From the NCBI RefSeq assembly GCF_026183895.1, contig NZ_JAPFQI010000012.1:62001-126000 (forward strand): DNA of 64,000 bases. Direction: 5' to 3'. Each line of letters starts with the position of its first letter. Position 1 is the first letter of the stretch. A program made the translations under genes and the position numbers. The notes under the pieces are model-generated. The model saw only the letters and a list, made by a program, of their open reading frames with translations. It did no database searches and was not told the origin of the DNA. This document shows, one piece after another, positions 20,832 through 33,691 of this stretch. This stretch comes from Sabulicella glaciei (GTDB lineage Bacteria > Pseudomonadota > Alphaproteobacteria > Acetobacterales > Acetobacteraceae).

Positions 20832-22613
20832 TCAGCCCGTCAGCGGCCAGACGAGCGGGATCAGCAGCGTCGCCGTCGTGGCGACCAGCAGGGTCAGCGG
20901 CAGGCCGAGCCGCGGATAGTCGAGGAAGCGGTACCCGCCCGGCCCCATCACCAGCATGTTGCACTGATGGCCGATGGGGGTGAGGAAGTCGCAGGCGCAG
21001 CCTATCGCCACTGCCATCAGGAAGGGGTCGGCGTTCATCCCCAACTGGTCCGCCATCTGCGCGGCGACGGGGGCCATGATCAGTGCCGTGGCCGCGTTGT
21101 TCAGGAAGGGGGTGAGGGCCATGGCCGCGACCACGGTCAGCCCCAGCGCACCGATCGCCGGCAATGCCCCCGCCACATGCGCCAGCCCGCCGGCCAGCAG
21201 GGCCGCGCCGCCCGTCTCCGTCACCGCGTCGCTGATCGGGATCAGGCAGGCCAGCAGGACCAGGATGGGCAGGTCGATCGCCTCATAGGCCTCGCGCAGC
21301 GAAAGGACGCCGAGCGCCACGGTCAGTACCGCCGCGCCGAAAAAGGCGATGGCGACGGGGACCAACCCTGCCGCCACGCTCGCCATGGCGATGGCCATCA
21401 GGCCGATGGGCAGGTAGTCCAGCCGGCGCTTCCCCAGTTCCGTCGCCACCGGGACGAGGGGCAGGCAGCCCAGCTCGTCCAGTGAGGCGGAAAGCGTCTC
21501 GGCGGCGCCCTGAACCACCAGCACGTCGCCGACGCGCAGGCGCAGGTCGCGGACTCGCGCCGTCACCGCCTCGCCACGCCGGGACACGGCCAGGAGGTTC
21601 ACCCCCTGCGTGTCGCGCAGCCGCAGGGCGCGGGCCGTCGTGCCGGCGAGGGGGGAGCCGGGCAGCACCACGGCTTCCTCGACCTCCACCGCATCTTCCT
21701 CGGCGGCGGCGCCGCGCGCGCCGTCTTTGCCGGTGTGGCCCAGCTCCAGCTGCGCCTCCGCCACCAGGGTACGCATCGCATCCGGGTCGCCGCGCAGGAC
21801 GAGCTGGTCGCCGGGATGGAGGCGCCAATGGCCGGCCGGGAAGTAGCGCCGCCCCTCCTCGCGCACGATGGCGGCGACATGGACCTCGCCCTCCACCTCC
21901 GTTTCCAGCTCCCCTACCGTCTTTCCGGCGAAGGGCGAGTCGGTCCCCAACCTTGCCTCGGCCAGGTAGGGAGCGGGCATGGCGGCGCCGTTGGTCGGGC
22001 CCTGGCCGACCCCGCGCAGCAGGCGCCAGCCGACCGACAGGAAGAGCAGCGCCACGGCCACCACCCCCAGCCCGACCGGGGTGAAGTCGAACATGCCAAA
22101 GGCCTCGCCGGTCATCTCCTGCCGGGCGCGGGAGACGATGATGTTGGGCGAGGTGCCGACCAGCGTGACGATGCCCCCGACCAGCGATCCATAGGCCATC
22201 GGCATCAGCAGCAGGGAAGGCGAGGTGCCGGTGCGGCGCGCCACCTGGAGCGCAATCGGCAGGAAGATCGCCACCGCGCCGATGTTCTTCATCACCGCCG
22301 CCAAAAAGGTCACCGCGCCGGTCAGCGTGGCCACTTGGGCGCCGGGCGTCCGCATGCGCGGCTCCAGCACCCGGATCAGCCGACGGATCAGCCGCGACTT
22401 TCCGATCCCAGCGCTGACCACGAGGACGGAGGCGACGATGATCACCACGTCGTCGCCGAACCCGTCGAAGGCCTTCTGGGGCGCGACCACTCCCGCCGCG
22501 ACGGCCGCCAGCAGCCCCAGCAGGGCGACAAGGTCGTAGCGGATACGGTCCCAGACAAAGAGCGCCATCATCACGGCGAGGATGGCGAAGACAATGATCT
22601 GGGGCAGGGTCAT
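20832..22613 (-). CDS. SLC13/DASS-family anion transporter with two TrkA-C domains
   Basis: Inner-membrane carrier of the divalent anion:Na+ symporter family, whose substrates are typically di/tricarboxylates or sulfate. The 593-residue product has N-terminal membrane segments (about 1-190), two RCK_C/TrkA-C domains in the middle (about 205-390, with YFPAGHWRLHPGDQLVLRG and LRLRVGDVLVVQG), and C-terminal membrane segments including TPFLNNAATALIMAP, a family-like NAT motif, and FLTPIGHQCN. Start ATG at 22611-22613. The substrate cannot be read from the sequence. Confidence 0.88.
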   Translation of the reverse strand: MTLPQIIVFAILAVMMALFVWDRIRYDLVALLGLLAAVAAGVVAPQKAFDGFGDDVVIIVASVLVVSAGIGKSRLIRRLIRVLEPRMRTPGAQVATLTGAVTFLAAVMKNIGAVAIFLPIALQVARRTGTSPSLLLMPMAYGSLVGGIVTLVGTSPNIIVSRARQEMTGEAFGMFDFTPVGLGVVAVALLFLSVGWRLLRGVGQGPTNGAAMPAPYLAEARLGTDSPFAGKTVGELETEVEGEVHVAAIVREEGRRYFPAGHWRLHPGDQLVLRGDPDAMRTLVAEAQLELGHTGKDGARGAAAEEDAVEVEEAVVLPGSPLAGTTARALRLRDTQGVNLLAVSRRGEAVTARVRDLRLRVGDVLVVQGAAETLSASLDELGCLPLVPVATELGKRRLDYLPIGLMAIAMASVAAGLVPVAIAFFGAAVLTVALGVLSLREAYEAIDLPILVLLACLIPISDAVTETGGAALLAGGLAHVAGALPAIGALGLTVVAAMALTPFLNNAATALIMAPVAAQMADQLGMNADPFLMAVAIGCACDFLTPIGHQCNMLVMGPGGYRFLDYPRLGLPLTLLVATTATLLIPLVWPLTG

Positions 22614-22812
22614 GCGAGCGCCCAACGCATGAGTGTGTCAGACGGTGGCGGCGATCCGCGCAGCCTCGTCATACGTGCCGGACAGGGCTCGGCGCCGGGA
22701 GCCTCCTTGCGACAGCGTCATGCTCAGGCAGTATGCGGGGCGCCGGCATCGGTTGACGACGGGATGGCCCATCCGCACGGATGGCCGCGAGGCGAGGCGA
22801 AGGAAGTCTTTG
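22614..22812. promoter_or_regulatory. Divergent promoter region with GGATGG inverted repeat
   Basis: 199 bases between the outward-facing transporter and oxoprolinase genes. A TTGACG box (22753-22758, plus) is followed by GGATGG-C-CCATCC (22762-22774) and a third GGATGG at 22779-22784, a pattern suited to a regulator binding site. No good -10 lies 17 bases from TTGACG. No small gene here is convincing. Confidence 0.4.
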
Positions 22813-26399
<3,587 letters not shown>

Positions 26400-26400
<1 letters not shown>

Positions 26401-29189
26401 TGCGCCCCGTCCGGGCCCTTCTTCTTGCGCTCCTGATCCTCCTGGTCGGCGGGGCCGGCCTCGCCGTCTTCGCCATTCCGTCGCTGACCGATTGGGAGTC
26501 GCGGCGCGGGCAGGTGGCCCGGCTGGCGTCGGAGCGGCTGGGCCGTCCGGTCGTCCTGGCCGGCGACCTGAACTTCACCTTCCTGCCGCAGCCCGTCCTC
26601 GAAGCCACCGAGGTGCTGATCGGCGAGGGCGGGGATGGGCTGGGGCTGTCCACGCGCGCGCTGCGGCTGCGGCTCGACCTGTCCTCCCTGCTCATCGGTC
26701 GCCTCGCGGTGCGGGAGGCGGCGCTCGTCGGCGCGGAGATCCGCCTGCCCTGGCCGCCGCAAAGCCTCGCCTGGCTGGCGCCGCCGCCCTGGCTCACCGG
26801 CCTCGACGCACGGCTTGAGCAGGGCCGCCTCCTCATCGGCGACGTGGTGCTGGAAGGGGTGCAGGCGCGCTTCCTCGCCGGAGGCCCGGCCGAGGCGCTT
26901 TCCGCCGAGGGTGTGTTTCAGTGGGGCGGGCGGGAAACTCGTTTCTCTGCCACTCTGGGCCGTCCCGGCGAGGACGGCGCGGCGCCGCTCGATCTTTCGC
27001 TGTCCGTCGCGGGCACCACCCTCGCGGCGCGCGGCATCCTGCCGGACTCGGGCGGCTTCGAAGGGCGGCTGGATGCGACCGGGTCGAACCTCGCCGCGTT
27101 GCTGCCTTCGCCGCCCGGCCCCTTCCGCGCCCAGGCGCGCTTCTCGGCCACGCCCGAATTGCTGGCGGCGAGCGGACTGTCCCTTGAACTGGGAGGGCAG
27201 GCCATGACGGGCGCGGCGGCGCTGCGCCTCGCCCCCGCGCCGCGGCTGGAGATGACGCTGGCCGCGTCGCGCCTCGATCTCGCTCCCTGGCTGGATGCGT
27301 TGCGCGAAACGGGCAGCGCCGCGCTGCCCGTCGCGCTCGACCTCGCGGCGGAGGCAGCGACGCTCGGCCCCCTGCGCCTGCGCCGTCTGCGCGGCACCGC
27401 GCATCTGGAAGGCGAGAGGCTGACCCTCTCCGACATCTCGGCCGAACTGCCCGGCGAGGCGCGGATCGAGGCGACCGGGGCCAGCGCTGGGCCGCGCCTC
27501 GACTTCGCCTTGCGCTTCGCCGCCGCCGAGCCCCGCGCGCTGCTCGAATCCCTCGGTTGGCCCGCCCCCCTCCCGCTGCCGCCTGGCGCGGCGGAGGGGC
27601 AGATGCGGCTTTCCGCCGAAGGGCCGCTCATCGCAGCGAGCGACCTGGCGATGCGGGTCGGCACCGCGCGGATGCAGGGCGGCTTCACCTGGCGCCGCCT
27701 CGCCCGACCGGCCCTGGCCGTGGGGCTGGAGGTGGACGAGTTCACGCTGCCGGTCGCCGCGCCGGCGCTCCTGCGGGCGGTGCAGGAGGGCGCCGGCGCG
27801 GCGGACCTCCAGCTTCGCTTCGCTGCCGAGCGGATCCGGCTGGAGGATGGGGACTGGGAGAAGGCGGCGCTGGACGCGGCGGCGGAGGGCGGGCGCTGGG
27901 CGGTGCGGCGCCTCGCCGCGCGGCACCAGGGCGTCGACTTGGCATTGAGCGGCGTGGTGGCGGGCGGCCGCGTCGGCGAGGCGGTGCTGGAGGCGACGGG
28001 GCCTGCGGGTCCCGGCCTCGCCCTCATCGGCCTCGCGCGGCCTGCCCTGGCCGACGCGCCGATGCGGCTGCGCGCGCAACTCTCCGGGCCCTTCGACGCG
28101 CTGGCCGGGCGCGCGGAGCTCGACGTGGCCGATGCGCGCGTCGAGGTGCAGGGCACGCTGGACTGGAACACGCGCCGCGGCACCGGGGGGCTGACCGTGC
28201 GCCATCCGGGCGCGGGTCGGTTCCTCCATGCCGCGCTGGGCGGCAACCCGCCGCGCTTCCTGGGCGAAGGCTCCTTTTCCCTGATCGCGAACTGGCAGGC
28301 CCGGCCCGACGCCGTCTCCACCGACGGCTTCGAACTCGTGGCGGGTGGGCTGCGCGGGCGCGGCCAGCTTGCCCTGGCCCTGGGCGAGCGGCCCTCCCTG
28401 TCCGGCCGGCTTCATCTCGACACGCTGCCTCTGCCCGAATGGGGCACGCTGCTGCCCGGGGAGTGGCCCGCCCTCGACCTCGCCCTGCGCGCCGATCAGG
28501 CGACGCTGCCCGGCCTGCCGCCGCTGACCGGACTCTCCGCCGCTCTGCGCGGTGACGCCGACTCGCTGCGGCTGGAAGAAGGGCGCGCCACCCTCGCGGG
28601 TGGGGCGCTTTCGGGCGGGCTGCGCTGGCGGCGTGGCGATCGCCCCGCGCTGGAAACGGAAGGAAAGCTGGAGGAAGCCCTGCTTGCCGGACCGGTCTTC
28701 GGCACGCCCTTCGACGTCGTGGCGGGACGGGTTTCCGCAGAATGGCGCCTCGCCGCGGCGGGGCACTCCCCGGCAGCCTTGATCGAGTCCCTGGATGGCC
28801 CCGCGCGCATCGCGCTGCGCGATGCGGTGGTGCAGGGCTTCGATGCCAACGCGGCCGCCGCCGCCCTCGGCTGGACGGACACGCCGCGCGCCGAGGCCGC
28901 CCTGCGCGCCGCGATGGCGGGAGGCACCACCACTTTGGACCGGGCCGAGGTCACCCTGGGTTTCGGCCGCGGCGTCGGACGGGTGGAGACGGGCGAGCTC
29001 CTCGCCGAGGGGGGGCTGGCGCTGCGCCTGTCCGGCCGGCTCGACCTTTCGCGCGACGTCGTGGACCTCCGCCTCGCCTGGCCGGGCGAGGCGGAGGTGG
29101 CGCTGCGCGCGACCGGCCCGGCCGCAGCGCCGCTCCGTCTCTTTGAGCTGGGCGCCTGGCTGCGACGCCGCGCCGAAGCCGCGCCCTGA
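26400..29189 (+). CDS. AsmA-family protein
   Basis: Large envelope protein: an N-terminal membrane helix (about 5-26, ALLLALLILLVGGAGLAVFA) and an AsmA N-domain (LTDWESRRGQVARLASERLG, then VLAGDLNFTFLPQPVLEATE), followed by a repetitive beta-rich body and an AsmA_2-like C-terminus (LRDAVVQGFDANAAAAALG, LRLSGRLDLSRDVVDLRLAW). Related proteins are thought to be bridge-like lipid transporters between membranes. 929 residues. The ATG overlaps the oxoprolinase TGA by one base (TGATG), so it is co-translated with an enzyme of no obvious related function. Confidence 0.82.
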
Positions 29190-29253
29190 CTCCCTGGACG
29201 CCGGGCGATCGGCGCGACACTCTCCCGCCCCCACCAACTGCAGGACCAACCGC

Positions 29254-30651
29254 ATGACCAACGCCGACTCACCGCGCAGCTCAGCCCTCGGCGAGGCGGC
29301 GGCGATGTTCGATTCCGGGCGGCTGCGGAACCTGCTCGGCGAACTCGTCGCCATTCCCTCGACGGCGCAGGAGCCGGGCTACGAGCCGCATCTGCGCCGG
29401 TACCTGGAGGAAGGGCTGACCCCTTGGCTCGGGCGCCTGGGCTTCGAGACGGCGATCCACGAGAATCCGGTCGAAGGCTTCGGCCCTATCCTCACCGGCA
29501 CTCGCATCGAGGACCCGTCGCGCCCGACTGTGCTGCTCTACGGCCACGGCGACACCGTGCGCGGCCTGGACGAGCAGTGGAGCGAAGGGCTGCGCCCCTG
29601 GGCGCTGACGGAGCGCGACGGCAAGTGGTACGGGCGCGGCACCGCCGACAACAAGGGCCAGCACGTCATCAACCTCCTCGCGCTGGAAGCGGTGATGGAG
29701 GCGCGGGGCGGAAAGCTCGGCTTCAACGTCAAGCTCGTCATCGAGATGGCGGAGGAGCGCGGCTCCAAGGGTCTGCGCGAGTTCGTGGCCGCGAACAAGG
29801 AGTTGCTGGCGGCGGACGTGCTGATCGCCTCGGACGGGCCGCGCGTGGATCCGGCCCTGCCCACCATCGCCACCGGCACGCGCGGCACCTTCCATTTCGA
29901 CCTGGTGGTGAAGCTGCGCGAGGGCGGCGTCCATTCCGGCCATTGGGGCGGGCTGACCAGCGACCCCGCGGTGATCCTGGCGCACGCCATCGGGACGATG
30001 ATGGACCGCGACGGCAAGATCTTGGTGCGCGACTGGCTGCCCCAGAACGGCGTGCCGGCGGCGGTGCGGGGTGTCCTCGAAGGCTGTCCCGTCGGGGGCG
30101 GCGGCGATGCCGCGACGGTGGACGAGAAATGGGGCGAGCCGGGGCTGACGGCGGCCGAGAAGATCTATGGCTGGAACAGCCTGATCATCCTCGCCATGGT
30201 CAGCGGCCGGCCGGAAAACCCGGTGAACGCGGTGGCGCCCGATGCGCGCGCCCATTGCCAGATTCGCTACACGGTCGACAGCGAACCTGCGCAATTCGCC
30301 GATGCGCTGCGCCGCCACCTCGACGCGCACGGGCTGCAGCAGGTCGCGATCGAGAATGCGGGCATCCGCATGGCGGCCAGCCGCACCGCGCCGGACCATC
30401 CTTGGGTGCGCTGGGCGCAGGACAGCATGGAGCGCTCGCTCGCGACGCGGGTGCAGGTGATCCCCAACTCCTCGGGCGGCCTGCCGGGCGATGTCTTCGT
30501 GGACCATCTCGGCGTGCCGCTGGTTTGGGTGCCGCACTCCTATAACGGGTGCAAGCAGCACGGGCCGGACGAGCACCTGCTGCCCGGCCCTGCCCGCGAA
30601 GGCCTGATCGCCTTTGCCGGCATGTGGTGGGACATGGGCGACAAGGCCTGA
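29254..30651 (+). CDS. M20 family metallopeptidase/amidohydrolase
   Basis: Di-zinc peptidase-type enzyme of 465 residues. Metal-site motifs are YGHGDTV (His98, Asp100), GRGTADNKGQH, EMAEERGSKG with the catalytic Glu pair, and a later SDGPRVD. The dimerisation (lid) domain begins near GTRGTFHFDLVVKLREGG. The C-terminal HSYNGCKQHGPDEHL supplies the last ligand His. There is no signal peptide, so it is cytoplasmic. The substrate is unknown; its position after the oxoprolinase suggests amino-acid or dipeptide use (inference). The start ATG at 29254 lies 64 bases after asmA; earlier in-frame codons overlap asmA. Confidence 0.88.
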   Translation: MTNADSPRSSALGEAAAMFDSGRLRNLLGELVAIPSTAQEPGYEPHLRRYLEEGLTPWLGRLGFETAIHENPVEGFGPILTGTRIEDPSRPTVLLYGHGDTVRGLDEQWSEGLRPWALTERDGKWYGRGTADNKGQHVINLLALEAVMEARGGKLGFNVKLVIEMAEERGSKGLREFVAANKELLAADVLIASDGPRVDPALPTIATGTRGTFHFDLVVKLREGGVHSGHWGGLTSDPAVILAHAIGTMMDRDGKILVRDWLPQNGVPAAVRGVLEGCPVGGGGDAATVDEKWGEPGLTAAEKIYGWNSLIILAMVSGRPENPVNAVAPDARAHCQIRYTVDSEPAQFADALRRHLDAHGLQQVAIENAGIRMAASRTAPDHPWVRWAQDSMERSLATRVQVIPNSSGGLPGDVFVDHLGVPLVWVPHSYNGCKQHGPDEHLLPGPAREGLIAFAGMWWDMGDKA

Positions 30652-30674
30652 AGGCCGCCACCCAAACGCCAGCG

Positions 30675-30700
30675 CGGGGCGGGCAACATGGCTCGCCCCG
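30675..30700. terminator. Strong hairpin between convergent genes
   Basis: A 10-bp stem (CGGGGCGGGC pairing with GCTCGCCCCG, one G-T pair) with a 6-base loop lies between the M20 peptidase stop (30651) and the opposing Bug gene stop (30709). It could stop transcription from both sides, though no T-run follows on either strand. Confidence 0.55.
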
Positions 30701-30708
30701 GCTTGCGC

Positions 30709-31665
30709 TTACTCGATGGTGATGCGCGTGTCGCGGACGATCGCCGCCATCGCCTCACGCTGCGCGCCGACATAGCGCGCGAACTCCTCGGGCGGCGAGC
30801 CGAGGGGAATGGCACCCAGCGTGTTAAGCCGTGCCTGCACCGCCGTGTCGGCCAGGGCATGGCGCACCGCCTCGTGCCAGCGGGCGACGGCCCGCGGCGG
30901 CAGCCCGGCGGGGGCATAGAGCCCGTTCCACTCGTTCAGCTCGTAGCCAGGGAAGCCCTGCTCCGCGACCGTGCCGACATCGGGCAGCCCGGCGAGGCGC
31001 TCAGCCGAGGAGACGGCGATGGCCCGCACCCGGCCGTCCTGCGCCAGCTGGAGGGACGAGGCGACCGTGCCGAACACGAAGGCGATGTTGCCGGCGACGA
31101 GGTCCTGCAAGGCCGGCGCGCCGCCGCGATACGGCACATGCGTCATGTCCAGCCCGGCGCGGTTGAGCAGCAGCGCGGAGGCGAGATGCGCCGCGGTGGC
31201 ATTGCCTGAGGACCCGTAGGAGAGCTGGCCCGGCCGCGCCTTCACGTAGGCCACGAATTCCTGGAGGTTCCGCACCGGCATGGAAGGATGGACGATCAGG
31301 ATCTGCGGCCAGACCAGGATCTGCGAGATGGGGGTGAAGGCGGTGGCGTAGTTGAACGGCAGCCCGCGCATCAGCGCCGGGTTCACCGTGTGCGCCAGCG
31401 CGTCCACCATCACGGTGTGCCCGTCCGGCGCCGCCCGCGCCAGTTCCGCCGCGCCGATGGAGCCGCCGGCGCCGCCGCGATTCTCCACCACCACGGTCTG
31501 GCCGAGCAGGGCACCCATCGGCCCGGCCAGCAGCCGCGCGGCGGTGTCCACCCCACCCCCCGGCGCATAAGGCGCGATGAGCCGGATGTTGCGCGTCGGC
31601 GACCAGTGCGCCTGGGCGAGGGCCGGCGTCGCGAGGAGCGAGCCGAGCAGGACACGGCGGTGCAT
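30709..31665 (-). CDS. Bug/TctC-family extracytoplasmic binding protein (copy 1)
   Basis: Periplasmic tricarboxylate-type solute-binding protein. 318 residues with an N-terminal signal (MHRRVLLGSLLATPALAQA), then IRLIAPYAPGGGVDTAARLL, VVENRGGAGGSIGAAELARA, YGSSGNATAAHLASALL and MTHVPYRGGAPALQDLVAG, all family landmarks. It lies 4 bases after copy 2. No TctA/TctB membrane genes occur in the window, so it may work with a remote transporter or as a sensor partner. Confidence 0.9.
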   Translation of the reverse strand: MHRRVLLGSLLATPALAQAHWSPTRNIRLIAPYAPGGGVDTAARLLAGPMGALLGQTVVVENRGGAGGSIGAAELARAAPDGHTVMVDALAHTVNPALMRGLPFNYATAFTPISQILVWPQILIVHPSMPVRNLQEFVAYVKARPGQLSYGSSGNATAAHLASALLLNRAGLDMTHVPYRGGAPALQDLVAGNIAFVFGTVASSLQLAQDGRVRAIAVSSAERLAGLPDVGTVAEQGFPGYELNEWNGLYAPAGLPPRAVARWHEAVRHALADTAVQARLNTLGAIPLGSPPEEFARYVGAQREAMAAIVRDTRITIE

Positions 31666-31669
31666 GGGT

Positions 31670-32644
31670 TCAGCCCTCCAGCCGGATGTTGTTGTCGCGA
31701 ATCACCTGTCCGACGCGCTCGCGGCTTTCGGCCAGGAAGCGCGCCATGGCGGCGGGCCCGCCCGCCACGATCTCCATGCCCAGATTGGCGTGGCGCTCCC
31801 GCACGGTGGGATCGGAGAGGCCGACATGCGCGAGTTCGGCGTGGCGCTCGATGGCGGCCTGGGGCGTGCCCGCGGGCGCGAACAGGCCGAGCCATTCGTT
31901 GATCGCGAAGCCCTGGTAGCCGACTTCCTGCATGGTCGGCACGTCGGGGAAGGCGGGGATGCGGTTCGGCGTCGTCACCGCCAGCGCCCGCAGCCGCCCG
32001 TCGCGGATCAGCGGGGCGGCGAGGGGGGTGGTGTTGAAGGTGAACACCGTCTCGCCGGCCAGCAGCCCGGGAATGGACTGGTTGCTGGCGCGATAGGGCA
32101 CATGCGTCGCCTCCAGCCGCTCGCGGGTCAGGAACATCACGGCCGCGAGGTGGGAGACGATGCCGATGCCGGTGGAGGCGAAGGGCGCGCCCGGGTTGGC
32201 CCGCAGATAGGAGACGAGTTCCGGCACGCTGCGCACCGGGGTTTCGGAGCGCACCACCAGCAGGTTCGGCAGCAGGGCGAAGACGGTGACGGGGGCAAAG
32301 GCAGTCAGGTAGTCAAAGGACAGGCCGCGCATCAGGAAGGGATTGGACACCTGCCCCGCCGCGTCGAAGAGCAGCGTGTGGCCGTCGGCCGGCGCCTGCG
32401 CCACCACCGCCGCGCCGATGGAGCCGGAGGCCCCGGGCCGGTTCTCGATCACCACGGGCTGGCCCAGCCCCTGCTGCATATGCGGCGCGACCAGGCGCAG
32501 CGACGCATCGGCCGAGCCGCCGCCTGGCCAGCCGGCGACGATGCGCACCGGGCGCGTGGGCGCCCAGGCCGCGGCTTGGCCCTGTGCGAGGGCCGGGGCG
32601 GCGAGGCCGGCCCCGAGTGTGGCGAGAAGCGCGCGGCGCTGCAT
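31670..32644 (-). CDS. Bug/TctC-family extracytoplasmic binding protein (copy 2)
   Basis: 324 residues with signal peptide (ALLATLGAGLAAPALAQG) and mature start VRIVAGWPGGGSADASLRLV. VVIENRPGASGSIGAAVVAQA and ATHVPYRASNQSIPGLLAGE are family motifs. Where copies 1 and 3 have PYRGG/PFRGG, this copy has PYRAS, so the ligand loop differs. Middle gene of the three, probably co-transcribed with both neighbours. Confidence 0.9.
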   Translation of the reverse strand: MQRRALLATLGAGLAAPALAQGQAAAWAPTRPVRIVAGWPGGGSADASLRLVAPHMQQGLGQPVVIENRPGASGSIGAAVVAQAPADGHTLLFDAAGQVSNPFLMRGLSFDYLTAFAPVTVFALLPNLLVVRSETPVRSVPELVSYLRANPGAPFASTGIGIVSHLAAVMFLTRERLEATHVPYRASNQSIPGLLAGETVFTFNTTPLAAPLIRDGRLRALAVTTPNRIPAFPDVPTMQEVGYQGFAINEWLGLFAPAGTPQAAIERHAELAHVGLSDPTVRERHANLGMEIVAGGPAAMARFLAESRERVGQVIRDNNIRLEG

Positions 32645-32696
32645 GGTCGGAATCTCCCGGACGTTGCGGGGGTGTTAGCATGCCGCCGCGCGGCGT

Positions 32697-33653
32697 TCAG
32701 CCCTCCAGGCGGATGCCCTCCTCGCGGATCAGCGCGCCCATGCGGTCCCGCTGCTGCGAAAGGAACTGGGTGAAGGCGGCCGTGCCTTCGGCGGCGGGTT
32801 CCAGACCAAGCTGGCTGAAGCGCCCGCGCAGCTCCTCCGTCCGCATCGCGGCCATTCCGGCCGCTGCCATGCGCTCCACATGCTCCGCCGGCGTGCCGGC
32901 GGGCGCGTAGAGCGCGTGGAAGTCGTAGACGCCGAAGCCGGGAAAGCCGGATTCCGCCACGGTGGGCACGTCCGGATAGGCGCTCGCACGGTCCGGGGTG
33001 GAGGCAGCAAGGGGGCGGATTGCCCCGTCGCGGATGCCGCCTGCGATGGTCGGGATGGTGGAGAAGGTGAAGAGCGTGTCGCCGCGCCGCAGCGCCGTCA
33101 GCTGGTCCGCGCCGCCGCGGAACGGCACATGCGTCGCCTCCAGCCCCGCGCGCCGCATCAGCAGCGCGGAGGCGAGGTGAGAGCCGGTGCCGACGCCGGA
33201 GGAGCCATAGCTCTCGCGCCCCGGATTGGCGCGCATGTGGGCGAGGAACTGGGCGAAGTCCTGCTGTGGCGCCTCGCTCCGCACCACCAGCAGGGCCGGA
33301 AGGATCGTCATGCGCGTGACCGGCGCGAAGGCGGTGGCATAGTCGAAGCCCAGGCCGCGCATCAGGTGCGGGTTGGTGGCGGCGCCGCCGGCATCCAGGG
33401 CGAAGGTGCTGCCATCCGGCGCGGCTTGCGCCAGCGCGCCCATCCCCACCGCGCCATTGGCGCCTCCGCGATTCTCGACGATCAGCGTGGCGTTCAGGTG
33501 GCGCTCCATGACCGGCGCGACGAGCCGTGCCAGGATGTCCGTGGACCCGCCCGGCGGAAAGGAGACGATCAGCCGAACCTGCCGCGTCTGCGCCAGGGCC
33601 GGCGCGGCAAGCGCGAACGAAGCCGCGGCGAGGACGCCACGTCTGGTGGTCAT
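32697..33653 (-). CDS. Bug/TctC-family extracytoplasmic binding protein (copy 3)
   Basis: First gene of the trio in transcription order. 318 residues from MTTRRGVLAAASFALAAPAL (signal peptide), then VRLIVSFPPGGSTDILARLV, IVENRGGANGAVGMGALAQA, YGSSGVGTGSHLASALL and THVPFRGGADQLTALRRGD. The ATG at 33653 starts the signal peptide; the frame extends 13 codons upstream but those overlap the rarA promoter region. Divergent from rarA with 38 bases between starts. Confidence 0.9.
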   Translation of the reverse strand: MTTRRGVLAAASFALAAPALAQTRQVRLIVSFPPGGSTDILARLVAPVMERHLNATLIVENRGGANGAVGMGALAQAAPDGSTFALDAGGAATNPHLMRGLGFDYATAFAPVTRMTILPALLVVRSEAPQQDFAQFLAHMRANPGRESYGSSGVGTGSHLASALLMRRAGLEATHVPFRGGADQLTALRRGDTLFTFSTIPTIAGGIRDGAIRPLAASTPDRASAYPDVPTVAESGFPGFGVYDFHALYAPAGTPAEHVERMAAAGMAAMRTEELRGRFSQLGLEPAAEGTAAFTQFLSQQRDRMGALIREEGIRLEG

Positions 33654-33691
33654 GCGTTTTCCTCCCTGTCCTTGCGGAGTAGTCTGGCCCA

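Noticed and set aside
32682-32694. Short GCCGC/GCGGC hairpin between Bug copies 2 and 3
   Set aside because: A 5-bp stem with no T-run in GC-rich DNA is not distinguishable from chance.
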